From NCBI GenBank assembly GCA_002189035.1, contig CM007989.1, forward strand, positions 5,363,001 through 5,427,000: DNA of 64,000 nt. Direction: 5' to 3'. Positions 1 to 12,044 of this stretch are shown here, piece after piece. Below the pieces are notes generated by a model. The model searched no databases, was not told where the DNA came from, and saw nothing but the letters and a program-made list of their open reading frames with translations. This DNA comes from Utricularia gibba. Its lineage: Eukaryota; Streptophyta; Magnoliopsida; Lamiales; Lentibulariaceae. Position 1 is the stretch's first letter. Every line of letters begins with the position of its first letter. Both the position numbers and the translations under genes were made by a program.

Positions 1-262
1 TGGATGTTCTTCGTCCCTGCGCTTCATTACTTTGTGTTTGAGGCAAAGGTTACCGACCTCGAGTTACTTGGTGTTGCAGGGAAGGTGTTTCTGCAACATA
101 CCCTCCTAGCTCATGTTCTGTGTTAATCATTAAATGTGCTGTAATTCCAAGCTATTATGACTTTACATAGACTATGACTCTGTATTTGGTTGTGTGGATT
201 TCTTAGTGAAAACTCTTTGTATATCAAGTGTTTGGTGAAATCCTTTCGCCTCACTTACAACA
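1..262 (+). repeat. 3' part of a chromovirus 5' LTR
   Basis: The window opens inside an LTR that ends at about 262 in ...TTACAACA. It is followed by a degenerate primer-binding region (ATTGGTGCTAGAGG) and then by gag-like coding sequence of the same strand from about 287. The left part of the LTR lies outside the window. The assignment rests on position and on the TG...CA rule at one end only, so the boundary is an inference. Confidence 0.5.
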
Positions 263-286
263 ATTGGTGCTAGAGGGAGGGCTGAA

Positions 287-2250
287 ATGGCTCACGTAGG
301 TCAAGGAGGACGAGTAGGAAACCCATAGATAATACATGAGCTCTATATCGATCAAAGATTTGAGACCGTTGAACAGAGGCTGGAACAACTTATGATAGTT
401 GTGGAAAATTTGATGGTGACCCAGTCCCCCAGGTCCTCAATTCACCAGGAGAGACCGTCGACAATGCTAGGACATTATGGTAGTGTGAGGAGCATACACT
501 TCATTCTTCTCAAGATCGCCGTTGGGAGTCTGGGTTGTGCACAGATATTCCCGAGTTCTAGGGGGTTTAAAGGTTGAGGAATTTATCCAGTGGATAGTGG
601 AATGCGTCTTGAATTACAAAAAGGTGCTTGAGGAATGATAAGTTGATCTGGTGATCACTCGCTTAAGAGGTTGAGCATCAGATTGATGGGTATAGCTTAC
701 ACTAACTAGAAGTAGGATGGGAAAATCGAAAGTATCTTCTTGGAACAAAATGAAAAAATATCTCAAGTTGGCATTCTTACCACACAATTATCAAAGACTC
801 CTATTTCAGCAACTCTCCGGTATTAAATAAGGCTCAAAATCAGTAGAAGAGCATACTAGGAAATTTCTTCAATTAGTAGCATGTGTCTAGTTGCAAGAAT
901 GAAATGAACGCTTGACTAGAAGGTATATTGCGAGTCTACACCCCAACTTACAAGAGGAATTGAATCTATTTGATCTACTAATAGTTGATGCATCACACCA
1001 ACGGGCACTTTGTTAGGTTTCTCATAGACATCACATGTCAGAAAAGCAATGGAATTTAAAATCCCCAAGATCTAGGAATAATTAGGTGAACAGATTGAGC
1101 CCTTCTACGACCAATAATCATGCAATGAATAACTTTCATCATACATATCTCATTCGTTACTAGAACATAGGTATGTGTCTTTCTAATGTATTGAACTTAT
1201 AAATGCATTTAACTAACATTCAATGACCGACTCAAACTCTTCAAGTATCATTACCCTGGGCCCAAGATTTACTATCAGGCTTTCATGCAATTACTTGAGA
1301 TAAGATCTAATCGCTAACATGAGTGATGAATCCTTTATTGATCAATTAACTATCTTCAACCTTAAGGACACACATCCCTTCTCATCCATATTGGACAAGC
1401 CATGATTAGAGTCCCATTAGCAATTAGCAACAATGCGAGTTTAAGATCAAGATAACTTTGTTGACTCCAAGTCTAAGCTAACTTGCACGATTGTCATATT
1501 TAAGATCTTGCTACTGACACTTGGTTATCTTCCCATAGTAGTATCTCGAAGACAAGTCATCCAGTGAATCGATTTTCTAATCAACATGCAAAAATTGGTT
1601 CTAGTAATCTTATTACATTAATTGTGATAACCATTGCTTTAATAATTTAGGGTACTCAATATATGCCAGCTTATCCATATTTGTAATATTCTCATTTTAC
1701 AAATACTCTAGTCATGGAATTTTTAACTTGAACATAAATGTTTGAAAAATCTCACAATATAATCTCATCTTAATTTCTACAGTATATAGATCAACTAGAA
1801 GATTTTATTAGTGATATAAATTTGATAACAATTCAAAAAATATATCAAAAGATAAGATTTACCAATAATTTGATTGTCTCTAAAATACATACACTAACAC
1901 ACTTATTATGAAAAAGAGGGGAAAACGTATCACAACTAGTTAGGGATGCATTCAAATTGGTATGGGGTTGGACAATCAAAATGCTAATACATGAGAGGTA
2001 ACCCTGAATCTAATGCCAAAAGATCCGTTGGGGGCTTGAAGTGTTACTCTTGTATTTGGTCACAAGCAATCTGAATGTCAAAATAGTGGAAAAAGAGCAA
2101 TGATCATGAAAGAGGTAACTTCATTTGAAAACATCTTTGCTGATTATGAAAATGAGAAATATGTTGAAGGAGATGTGGGCAAAGCCTTGGTTAGGCAATG
2201 ATTATGTCTTGCACCTGAAAATCATGATGAAAAAATTGGTTGAAAAATAA
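287..2250 (+). pseudogene. gag pseudogene of the chromovirus-like element
   Basis: A start codon at 287 opens a frame that stops after a few codons, but the gag pattern continues in shifted frames: a helical stretch near 340-420, a capsid-like part around 570-1000 with the run RRYIASLHPNLQEEL, and a zinc-knuckle remnant (CYSC...GHKQSEC) near 2040-2080. A copia LTR inserted at about 1076-1899 separates capsid from nucleocapsid. The role would have been the particle protein. It is dead by multiple stops and the insertion. Confidence 0.7.
1076..1899 (-). repeat. Ty1/copia-type LTR, probably solo, inserted in gag
   Basis: On the - strand this begins TGTTAGTGTATGT at 1899 and runs left to about 1076. 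The same sequence recurs as the LTR at 7724 onwards (+ strand) and 12045-12492 (- strand). Chromovirus gag sequence flanks it on both sides, which shows it is an insertion. I could not find a clean 5-bp duplication, and the left end is shorter than in the 7724 copy, so it is truncated or partly deleted. Confidence 0.7.
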
Positions 2251-2439
2251 TATCTTCCTTTCTACCTACACCATTCAAGACAGAATCTGCAAATTCATCA
2301 TTAACAGTGAGATTTTTGACAATTTTATTTTCGAAGAGGTCATCCTAAAGCTGAATATTCCTACTAAGCCATTGAAAAGGACTTACTAGTCATCTTGGTT
2401 GAAAAAAAAAAGAAACTGTAAGTGTTGAGAGAAGGGCCT

Positions 2440-3460
2440 TAATTACCTTAATTGTGGGAAAGAATTACAAGGATTCCATCTAGTGTGATGTCGTTAGGAT
2501 GGACGTTGGCCACCTCATTCTTGGACGACCTTGGCAATTAGATCGTAATGCATTCCTTGCTTGTTAAGAAAATACTTATGCTTTTTTGTTGAACAAGGTG
2601 AAGATAGTGTTAATGCCGTTTAAATTGGTGGGGCCTGAAAATGACAATAAGGCAATAGTGCTTATATCGGGTTCTACGAATGATTAGTGATGCCGATTGG
2701 ACTTTCAAATGTACCCAATACTTTTATGTGGGCTATGAACCACTTGTTATGCTCTTTTATTGGTAGATTCCATGTCGTGTATTTTGATGGAATATTGATT
2801 TATAGCCCGGATTGTGCCTCCCACTTACAGCATCTACGAGAGGTTCTTGAAGTACTCAAATGAGATTTTGATGGAATATTGATTTATAGCCCGGATTGTG
2901 CTTCATCCCTCAATTTAGCCAATTAATGGCTTCGATAACTCACTGTGTCAAGAAAAATACCTTCCACTAGACAAGTGCTGCTGATCAAGCCTTCTATAAC
3001 TTCATGGAAAAGTTATCTACAATTCCAATCTTGACACTCCTAGATTTTCCGCAACCCTCTGAGCTACAATGTGATGCTTTTGGCGTCGGCATTGGGGCTT
3101 TCTCGAGCCAAGGAGGCCACTCGATTGCCTATTTTAGTGAAAAACTCTCAGGTAGCCAATTATACTATAGTGCTTATGAAATTGAAGTCTTTGCTCTTGT
3201 CCATGCAGTGAATCATTGGAAGCATTATGTCCTTGATAAGGAGTTTATTTTATGGATATACCATTACTCTTTGAAACACCTCAATTGCCAGAATAAGAGT
3301 TTTAACCACCAGAGACGGTGAGTTGCATTTCTTTAGCAGTTCTCTTTTGTTATTAAGCACAAGAGTGGAGCCCAAAATCGTGTAGCAGATGCTTTAAGTC
3401 AGCGCAGATCTTGCTTAATGGCACTCTAGGTGCAAGTTACTTGCTTTGAGGCCCTCCAAG
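2440..3460 (+). pseudogene. Protease / reverse transcriptase / RNase H remnant of the chromovirus-like element
   Basis: Near 2490-2540 the frame reads VVRMDVGHLILGRPWQ, the end of a retroviral-type aspartic protease. Around 2690-2860 the RT end is readable (NVPNTFMWAMNHLL, then VYFDGILIYSPD in place of the YIDDILIYS box). A short piece of this (DGILIYSPDC) is directly repeated near 2865-2905. RNase H follows without stops at 3004-3321 (CDAFGVGIGAFSSQGG, SAYEIEVFALVHAVNHWKHY) and continues in another frame to KHKSGAQNRVADALSQ at about 3350-3400. The 5' half of RT is missing. Confidence 0.8.
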
Positions 3461-3489
3461 ACTCTTATACTTCCGATTCTTATTTTGAC

Positions 3490-5145
3490 CATTGTTGTAA
3501 CAATTGCATCAAGGCCGTGCAACTGATTATATATCAAGGTCCAAATTCACACATTATAAACTTAGACCTTGATTCCATATTCCCAATGAAGGAATATAAG
3601 ACCCTATTATCCTATCAACTTAAACTCATAGGGAGATTGGAGATAGTTTTGTGAACATCACATAGGAAGAGATGAAATAAAAAAAAGTCATTCACATAAA
3701 CATAGTAAATATGGTGTGGACAACATTTTTAGTTTAACTAATTTGACTATCTACATAGACTCAATGTTTAAAGTATTCACAAAGATAGTCAAGAAACACA
3801 AGGACTAGTCTGAGCACCAAAATGGTTGATAGAGAGATCCCTTCTCTTATAACCTGGATCACAGCACCTAATCCTACCTTTCCCATTCTTTTCCTAGAAT
3901 ACTTAGTGGTCAAGGCACTGAATACAATACATAAAATCAAGAATAAACAGTAACATTTAACATATCATGAGTTCATTAACTATGTGACCCTTTATGTGCA
4001 TGGTCGCACCCCATTGATCTCAGTAACTTCAGTTTGGAAACCTTAGAAACCAAGATCAAAAGGTTTCTTTTGGCTTTGACCTTACGAAATCAGTAGAGGG
4101 GTGCCACCCCTTTAATAACTCCACATGGTTACAGCCCCTTTTCCCTTTTCCTTTGAATTCCTCATCTTCATAGCATTTAGTGGCTAAAACTTTATAAGAA
4201 GTTGCCTCAAGCATGCTTGACATATAGTAGTGCACCTCAATCTCATAGCATATCATGATACACATGAACACTAGGTTATCTTTCTTGAACTTTTCCTTAT
4301 TTAAAATTACCAAATAAAAATTATTTAAAAGCTGAGTAGGGCTTTATCTAGTAACAAAAATAACATAAATTCGAGCACCCAGTAGAAGGTTACAAAATCA
4401 AGAGTTTGGACTTAAAAACCAATTGTTGGGGCTCAACAGATTTCAAAGGTAATAAAAGAATTAACCCATAACATCCTACTCCCATCTCCAAACCAAGAAA
4501 TTCTTTTTGAAACATAAACAAAGGATAAAGAGATATCATGTTAAGCATATCTCATGAATCATAGCCAATCAAAACATAAAATTCATGAAATATATAAAAT
4601 CACAGATTTGCATGTAGCACACAATACATAAATTCAGAACCTATCATCCTGCTTACGCTTTTCTAAATCAACTCCTTGAAAAACGAAACCCTTTGTATTT
4701 CACTCTGATATAAGCCTGCAAATTTTCATGATATTGGCACCACCAAAGAGCTCTCAATAGATTAGACTCCACAACGATACAAACTGTCTCTGATCTGCAG
4801 ATCCCCCTTCAATCACCCACGTTTTTCTCATTTCCCAATGTTTTTCCTTTCATCTCTCTTCTTTTTATAGCATTAGTCATGCTTATCTGTAATTCCTTTA
4901 AACAAGACACGTTACCACAATCAAAACACATGGCACTTTCTTATTTTGCATGAAACACATGCCAATACCATATTAAAATATGTGGTGCTCTCTGATTGGC
5001 CATGGTGCATGCTTTATCTTGTTGTCATCAGCTTACTAAGACACATGGTGTATTGCGATTGGTCATTGTTGTATGTATGATCTATCTTTATTTCTCTTTT
5101 TCTTTTCCTCCTATTCTAATCCTAGTTGTGAAATCTCACATTATA
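3490..5145. other. Unassigned insertion between RNase H and integrase
   Basis: About 1.65 kb of AT-rich sequence separates RNase H from integrase of the same element, far more than the usual spacing, so something inserted here. I recognise no protein. The right edge is close to TGTGAAATCTCACA at about 5127-5140, which read on the - strand would make an LTR starting TGTGAGATTTCACA. Near 3650 there is a TGTGAACATCACA, a possible other end. A solo LTR on the - strand is the best guess. Confidence 0.35.
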
Positions 5146-5646
5146 CCCTAGAAAATGGCTACTTGTTCAAGGGGTGCTGATTATGCATCCCAGATTCCAG
5201 TTTAAGGTTCAGTTAATCCAAAATCTCCATGAGGAAGGACATGTAGGGGCTGATCGCACATTGTTCTTAGTTAGATCAGCCTATTTTTGGCCCAGACAGT
5301 AGCATCATGCCATTCGTTTTTTGTTGGATGCCAAGTGTGTCAAAGGAGTAAAGGAGTGGCCACAAATTCTGGGTTATATTAGCCACTCCTATTCCTCAAA
5401 TAGCCTTGGGTGGATATTAGCATGGACTTTGCATTAGAACTGCCAAAGACACAAAGCGGCCTTGATTCAATATTTATGATGATTCGATATCTAAATTTCA
5501 ATTCAGCCGATCACCCAAAAACCAATGGCCAAATTGAATTGTTGAGTCACTCCTTAGGCAACTTGTCGCAATGTTTGGTGAAGGCAGAACAAAAATCATG
5601 GGACGTTCATGAACGTTGGGATGGGTTGCTAAATGTCGCGGTCTAG
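5146..5646 (+). pseudogene. Integrase remnant of the chromovirus-like element
   Basis: The zinc-finger side is readable at about 5150-5300 (LIQNLHEEGHVGADRTLF, then AYFWPRQ). At 5410-5646 an open segment reads MDISMDFALELPKTQSG, holding the first catalytic Asp of the DDE core, and then jumps directly to ADHPKTNGQIELLSHSLGN with the catalytic Glu. The second Asp and about 80 residues around it are missing, an internal deletion. The segment ends where a repeat shared with 19577 begins. Confidence 0.8.
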
Positions 5647-6450
5647 CACATTCAACGCATCAAAAGAAATTTATAACCTAGCTATTCTACTACACAAATC
5701 AAAGGAATTAATGTAGTGTGCAAGTAAGGGTCGAATCCACAGGGAATGGTTGTAATTTCTCGAAGTTCATTGCATTTACTGAAAACAGGGGGGTTTCCTA
5801 GGGTTTAGTTCTAACGCTGGTAGGATCTAAAATAACAGTGATTGAAATAAACGAGTTGAAGGGTTGAAAGGGGCACTGAAATTAAAGTTAAGGTACAGAA
5901 AACATAAAATAAAAGTAACTTGGCTGGGTTTTACACCAGGGTCTGGCTCTTGTGTCACTCAAGAGAGCCCATAGGCTTAAACCCAGCTTAAAAACGCTTA
6001 AAAACAGAGTAAGAGTGTGCGTGCCCAAGAACAGTAAATGGCATATTAAGCTTAAAAGAAAATGTGAAAAGCTTAAACAGAGATATGTTTATAAACTAAG
6101 GCAAGGTCTACAACGAGTTTCCCGTTCACAGCAAGGTACCGAAAAGCAGCAGAAAGCATAGAAATGAAAACAGTAACGATAACGGGTTCTCGCAGAAATG
6201 AAAGTGCAAAAAATGCGCAAATAAAAGTTGTAGGATGCTTCTGTGGGCTGGAGATCTGCTAGAAATCGAGGTTCTGGCCGAAACGGTGGTGTAGACATGC
6301 AGATCTAGAGGTCGCCGAAGACTTTCGCCGGAGAAACGACGTTTTCCTCGCTCCCGCTCACTCCTTTTCGCTGTCTGTGCACTCTGCGTGCACAGTGTAC
6401 TCTCTATTCTCTCTCCCTTCCTTTTTCCCTTTTGCAGCTCAAAAGTAAGG
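5607..6450. repeat. Dispersed ~0.85-kb LTR-like repeat, copy 1
   Basis: From ATGAACGTTGGGATGGGTTG to GCAGCTCAAAAGTAAGGG this matches 19577-20407 in the same orientation almost throughout, with short indels. Shared landmarks include the run GGGTCGAATCCACAGGG, the CTCAAGAGAGCCC segment and a C/T-rich tract before the end. The general plan resembles Athila-type LTRs (a GGGTCG..CACA..GG motif is also in the LTR at 22614). I infer an LTR fragment of a related family, probably in - orientation. Confidence 0.6.
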
Positions 6451-6454
6451 GTAG

Positions 6455-6520
6455 CTGATAGCACACAAATTTTCAGGTTTTAGAATATGAAAAATTGTGC
6501 CTTTTATGCGACTTGGATCT
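6455..6520 (+). repeat. Start of an Athila-type LTR (fragment)
   Basis: TGATAGCACACAAATTTTCA at 6455 and the following ~25 bases match, in reverse complement, the outer end of the LTR that terminates at 25393. Only this end is present; a different repeat takes over by about 6527. Confidence 0.55.
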
Positions 6521-6526
6521 ATTATG

Positions 6527-7217
6527 AGTAGAAGACTGACATTATTTAAGACCTTTGACTTACGGCATATCAGAGTTTGTAGCAATGGTTGGATGCTTAC
6601 TTGCACGTATGGGAAAGCTGTTTACATACAAGACATAAAGAATGATGGAAAGGGAACGGAGGAAGTTAATGAACATGGGAGTGAATTTAAACAAACTTGT
6701 AACACTTACTTTCAGAGATTTTTTCACTTTGTTCTCGCATGAGAACTTTTGGTTCGTCCTCTCCACCAAAGCGAGGAAGAATATCTTAGCTTTCTTTTTT
6801 TGTTTTCTTTGTTTTCATGGCAATTCGTGGCTAAACCTTTTTAGTTTTTGGAAGAAGATGAAGTTTTCTTCTAAGTCTTGAGCATCAATCTCGGTTATTT
6901 ACTGAATTTAGTCTAGATTTCGCATATTTCCACATATCACGTTACAGTTTTTATGTAATGTCTCCTAGTTACGGTCCATGAGTAGCAAGCCACTCCACAT
7001 GGATTTTAATGAAGAGCAAGGTGAAGAGCATCATCTCTAACATGGATGGGTAGTGACCTCGTTCGTAGCCACCACTGGTCATTGGCAACAGCTGGGCACA
7101 CGTGCATAATTCGATTTTGAGGGCAATCAATGACAATCTTCTTGTCCACTCAATCTTTCAAGGGGGAATCACATAAGGCTATTATTGTGCCTTCTTGTCA
7201 ATCAGAATGTAAGGGAG
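6527..7217. repeat. Dispersed ~1-kb LTR-like repeat, copy 1 (5' shortened)
   Basis: From GTAGAAGACTGACATT to GTAAGGGAGAGTAGA this matches 11245-11985 in the same orientation, with about 80% identity by eye. The copy at 10991 is longer on the left and begins TGTTAAGTG. No protein is encoded in either copy. It abuts copia RNase H sequence at 7218. I infer an LTR or non-autonomous element of an unidentified family. Confidence 0.5.
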
Positions 7218-7723
7218 AGTAGAACTAAAGACATATTCTTGATTTACGATGATAAAGATCTTCAAGTGGAAGGATATGTTGATGCAAGTTTTCAATGTGA
7301 TCATGAACACTTGAAGTCTTAGTCAGAATACATATTCACCAATGAATGATGATTCAACAATTGAAGTAGAGTACATTGCCGCTAGCGATGCTGCAAAAGA
7401 AGCTGTTTGGATTAAGAAGTTACTAGTGATCTCGGAGTATTCCCATATGTTGAGGATGCTATATTCAATTATTGCGATAACACTTGGGCTATTGAAAATG
7501 CTAAGGCACCTCGATCACATCAGAAATCCAAACACGTGCTTCGATGCTACTATGTGATCAAAGAGATCATTGGTAGAGGTGATGTCAGAATTGAGAAAGT
7601 GGACACAAAAAAGAATATAGCAGATTCAATTACAAAGATACTTCCACAGAAGATAAATCAGATGAACATAGAGTCCATTAGTATGAGATATGTCAATGAT
7701 TGGATCTAGTACAAGTGGAAGAT
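7218..7723 (+). pseudogene. C-terminal RNase H piece of a Ty1/copia element
   Basis: Codons near 7240-7330 read DLQVEGYVDASFQCD and 7342-7430 read TIEVEYIAASDAAKEAVWIKKLL, the classic end of the copia RNase H domain (normally STTEAEYIA...KEAVWLKKFL). A frameshift separates later segments around 7540-7680. The polypurine tract AAGTGGAAGATT at about 7713-7724 leads into the LTR. The 5' nine tenths of the element are absent, cut at 7218 by the LTR-like repeat. Confidence 0.85.
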
Positions 7724-9064
7724 TATTGGTATATGTGTTCTAGAAACAATCAACTTATTAACAAATCTTATCTTTTGATATTTACTTTGAATTGTGATCA
7801 AATTTATATCACTGATAAAATACTCTACTTGATCTATATGATGTAGAATTATGATGAGATCATAATGTGAGATTCTTCAAGCATTTATGTTCAAGTTAAA
7901 AATTCTCTAGCTAAATGTAGATATGTTCATTGAATTCTCTAAATTTTTTAGACAATGGTTCTCACAATTGATGTAATGAGATTACTAGAACCAATGTATG
8001 GGTGTTGATTAGAGAATCAATTCATTGGATGACTGAAGCTAACCAAGTATCAGTAGCAAGATCTCGAATATGACAGCCGTGCAAGTAAGCTTAGACTTTA
8101 GGTCAACAAAGTTATCTTGATCTTAAGCTCATATTTTCGTTCATTACTAATGAGAGTCTAACCATGGCTTACCTAATATGGATGAGAAGAGATGAGACTC
8201 TTAAAGATTGGAGATAGTTGATTGATTAATAAAGAATTCATCACTCATGTTAGCTATGAGATCTTATCTCAAGTAAATGTATCAAAGCCTAACAGTAAGC
8301 CTTCAGTCTAGGGTAATAACACTCGAAGAGTTTGAGTAGGTCATTAGTTCTTAAATGCAATAATAAGTTCGATACATAAGAAAGACACACACCCATGTTC
8401 TAGTAACGAATGAGATATAAGCATGATGAAAGCTATTCATTGCATGGTGACTGGTCATAAAAAGACTCAATCAGTTCACTTAATTAATTTTACATCGTAA
8501 TTAATTAAGAGTTAATTAATGAATCAAATACTACGACCTTGATTGAAGAAGCTATACGGTCACACACTAATGAAGTCACTCATCGATATAAAGTAGAATG
8601 ACACAATTACATGATATGTAATTGGTAAAGTGGATAAATTAAATGGAAAGATATTTTGAGATTAATATTGATTAAAATAAAAATAAAAGACCTTATATAG
8701 ATAAGATATGGGAACATATATATCTATTAGATTTTCATGAGATAAGATCTTTACGGAGATTTGATTCGATCTGCAAAGATTTTTTCATATCTTCATTCTC
8801 TCTGAGATTTATCTGTAAGAGGCGACTTTCTCTACTAGCACTTGTGGAGATCAACCATCATTCTGTGGCCGTGAGAAGGATATCGATGGAGTGCTTCAGG
8901 TGTGGATATCATAGAGACCGTCTACTGTTGGTGGTTGGTGAACAATGGAGTGCACTAAAAGGTATTTTCAGAATTTCTTTATCTGATTTATACCGTATTC
9001 CAATATCTGTGGTTTAGGTTTCTCAAAAATTTTAAATTCCGCTGCATTGAGGACATACAATGTC
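7724..9064 (+). repeat. Ty1/copia 3' LTR
   Basis: This starts right after the RNase H piece and polypurine tract and shares its first ~750 bases with the LTRs at 1076-1899 and 12045-12492. A TATA-like CCTTATATAGATAAG near 8691 fits an LTR promoter. The right end is uncertain (about 8990-9064) because the other copies are truncated there and no 5' LTR is present for comparison. Confidence 0.7.
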
Positions 9065-9099
9065 AACGTGAAACCTAATAGATGCATATAAAAAAATAT

Positions 9100-10570
9100 A
9101 AATATGAGTAATTGAGATGAGTATACTTGTGCAAGTGCAGTAATAGGAAGATGCCGAGCTCCACAAAGTATTGCATTCATCCCCTTGACTTCATTGGTCA
9201 TCATGATGCCAAGCCTTCATCACCAATCATTCGATGTTGTCCAAGTTTCAGGTTTCATCTTCAAAGGAATATGCAAATGGATGCATGTTCTTCTCTTCGA
9301 TTTTCTTCATATAAGCAGTGAATTTCTCTTTGTACCCTATTAAAGCACATTTAATGAATAGGCTACTCAAATTGGAGTGAAGGTGATGGAAGTAGTAAAG
9401 GTGTGCAATCCACCATATTCCTCCATGAAAGTAGGCACCTGTTTGTAGCATTTTTTATTGAATCATGTCTATCTGAAATAAGGTATGTTGGTTTTATCGA
9501 GAGTGATGTGAGTAAAAACTAGTAGAAGAATCTTACCACTAGATGATAGAGTTATTGTAGTTAGCAACTTGTGCCTATAAATGTTGTATGGATGGGTTGC
9601 ATCAACTAACACAACTGGCCTTGACTGCCCTTATGCACGGATATATGGTTTAAATGACCAAAACACATAATGCATATTAATATCATAACCTTTGTGTTTC
9701 CAATCGATCACTATCCCAATAATCTAAATAGTCACCTCATTCAAAAAACTCGGAAGTTTTTGCAAAGATACCTTCCAAATACCATAAATGAGCTTGAAAA
9801 CTTTATGTATCCCATACCATGCATGATGATACGGGATTTTATAACCAATAACTATTTGAACAACAGTAATTTCTGTCACCACCTATGTACTAGTATATGT
9901 CTCTACAAATTATTTTGCTATCTTCACAATATATCTTGAATTAACATTTTTGTATCATAAAAAACCAACATTGAGCCATCTACACATATGAGGGTCAAAG
10001 TGTTTAGTAATTTTCTCCTCTCTCATCCTTTTATGGTAAACAGCACGGATTCTCCATCATGGCAAGCACCCATGGTTCACTATCAACTATTGTGTATTCT
10101 TTTCCAATTTGTATCGAAAAGGCTTGGATTGATTTATGAAAATTTTTCCTTTGTAGAAAACTGTTGTCTCTTCAAGAAAATATCAACATCACATGGTGAA
10201 AGTGGTTCATCTGAAGGGTCATCCCCTTCTGCAAAAGCAGCTATTAGTACGCATTCTGTGTCGCAAAATCTTCTTCTTGTTTTTCCTCTTCTGTCTCAAA
10301 ATCCAAATTTTCATGATCTCCTTCAAGGGGAATATTTGCACTAGGTACTTCATAATCATTGTTCTAATTTAGCATTGAATCACCATTGATATTTCGGGCT
10401 GGTCCAAAGTTATATTCCACATAATCGTCTTGATTTTTTTGTAAGAAATCATAGTAGTTGTGCTCACTAAATACCTCGTTCACATCTGGTATTTGATAAT
10501 AACCAAGTGGTTGGGATGAATGACCCAGAACATAAACTCTACTTGAGCTTGCAGTGAAATAATGACGATC
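9100..10570 (-). pseudogene. MuDR/MULE transposase remnant
   Basis: On the - strand, codons around 9555-9620 read PVVLVDATHPYNIY, matching the first catalytic Asp segment of Mutator-like transposases (RPVICVDGTHLYGKY). About 9250-9340 reads LIGYKEKFTAYMKKI, and 9105-9204 reads MMTNEVKGMNAILCGARHLPITAL, the conserved segment before the C-terminal zinc finger. Several stops and frameshifts lie between. The N-terminal acidic part is readable near 10300-10560. No terminal inverted repeats were found, and the 3' end is lost against the copia LTR. Confidence 0.8.
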
Positions 10571-10880
10571 AAGTATAAATTGTTTCCCGTAGTAGAGGAT
10601 AAACTTGTATAATTATTTTTTGTTGAATTGAGAAAAAAACACTAGGATTCATGACGGTTTGATCAAACTACTCAATAATGGAAACATGCTCTTGTTTGTT
10701 GAATCAACCCTGATTTATAGAGAAAGTTTATCGCTTTATCCCCTGCTGATTTTTTTTGTTTTTCAGAATGCTGTTTTGCTATAACTTGTTTGTGATTTTC
10801 TTTGTTGTTGTGTTTTCTTATTTGTTGGAGTTGCATTTTTTCTTGAATGGCTTGTTTTTCTTTATAACTTCATTTCACAG

Positions 10881-10990
10881 ATGGATATGGAGGCAACCAA
10901 AGGTAAAAGAAAAAAAGATGCCTCAACTTCAAGTCAACCGAGTAAAGAATCTATCAAGAAAGTAACATGGGATATGCCTACAACCGAGAT
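10881..10990 (+). pseudogene. ORF1 (Myb/SANT-like) 5' piece of PIF copy 1
   Basis: An ATG at 10881 opens MDMEATKGKRKKDASTSSQP and reaches VTWDMPTTEIV, the start of the Myb/SANT-like domain of PIF ORF1 proteins (normally A-TWT--T). The frame is cut at 10991 by an inserted repeat and resumes at about 15190, with roughly 165 bp missing compared with copy 2. ORF1 proteins bind the transposon ends and help transposition. Confidence 0.7.
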
Positions 10991-12040
10991 TGTTAAGTGT
11001 CATTTTCTAGTTATTATTTAGGTATTATTATGTATTAATCTAGTGTTAAGTCCCCCAATTAGGAATTATATTGATAAGTAATTGTATTTCCTTAGAAAAA
11101 TCATATTTTCCTATTTTGTATATATTTTTGTCTTTTTTCGTGTTCTTCGAGCGAGATATCAGGAGACTGTTGTGGAGTGTTGTAGGAGTATTGCAAGAGG
11201 TCAAACTCTGACTTTTCGTACCTTGTATGTGACTTGGAATGATTGTGGATGGAAGACTGACACTGGTCAAGGCAAGACTTACGGCATGTCAGAGTCTGTA
11301 GCAATGATTGGGCGGTAACTTGCATACAAAGGAAAGCTGCTGGCGCATGCAAGATAGAAGGAATGATGGGAAGGGGATCCAAAAGAGTTAATGCACGTGG
11401 GGAGTGATATAAAAGCCACTTGGAGCACTTAGTTTCGAACTTTTGAACCTTTGTTTCGAGACTTAGAACTTTTCAGTTCTTCCTCCCCTTCAAGGAGGAA
11501 GAACACTTAACTTCCAATTTCGTTTCTGTTTTGATGGCCCTTTGTGGCTAAAACCTTTTAGTTTCTGGGAGAAGATGAAGTTTCCTTCCAAGTCCTGAGC
11601 AATACACTCAGTTCTTTGCTGAATTCAATTCGAATTCTACATACTTCCACGCATCTTGTTGCAGTTTTTCTGTAACGACTCCTAGTCAAGGTTCATGAGT
11701 AGCAGGCCACTCCTTGCGGATTTTGGTGAAGATAAAGGTGAAGAGCACCAACTCCATCCCTACTGGTTCGAAGGAAGTAGCAGATTGTTTGAGGCCTAGG
11801 TACCACGACAGTGGCCAGGTTGTGACCTCGGACCTGCAACTAGCCATTGGTAACAGCTGAACACACGCGCGCAATTCAGCTTTGAAGGCAATCGAAGGCA
11901 ATCCTCTTTTATTCCTAATCGTCCAAGGGGGATTCACATGAGGCTATTCCCGTGCCTCCTTGTCAATCAGAGTGTAAGGGAGAGTAGGCTATTCCTTGCT
12001 CCTATAACCAACTAATCGAAAGAAATAACTGAAAACTGAA
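10991..12040. repeat. Dispersed ~1-kb LTR-like repeat, copy 2
   Basis: This begins TGTTAAGTG directly after the interrupted PIF ORF1 and extends to about 12000-12040, where copia LTR sequence begins. Its last ~740 bases match 6527-7217. There is no coding capacity. The TG start suggests an LTR, but I could not confirm the CA end or a target duplication. Confidence 0.5.
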
Positions 12041-12044
12041 GCAA

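Larger units (their letters stand above)
263..5646 (+). mobile_element. Decayed Ty3/gypsy chromovirus-like retrotransposon body
   Basis: Fragments of gag, protease, reverse transcriptase, RNase H and integrase follow one another in the order typical of Ty3/gypsy elements on the + strand, with many stops and frameshifts. The body is interrupted by a copia-type LTR at about 1076-1899 and by an unassigned insertion between about 3.5 and 5.15 kb. The integrase lacks its middle part. No 3' LTR is recognised; the sequence passes at about 5607 into a different repeat. It cannot be autonomous. Confidence 0.75.

Noticed and set aside
1-5646. The RNase H and integrase pieces were considered as an endogenous pararetrovirus.
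   Set aside because: Integrase and a gag zinc-knuckle are present and no movement or coat protein is seen, which fits a Ty3/gypsy retrotransposon.
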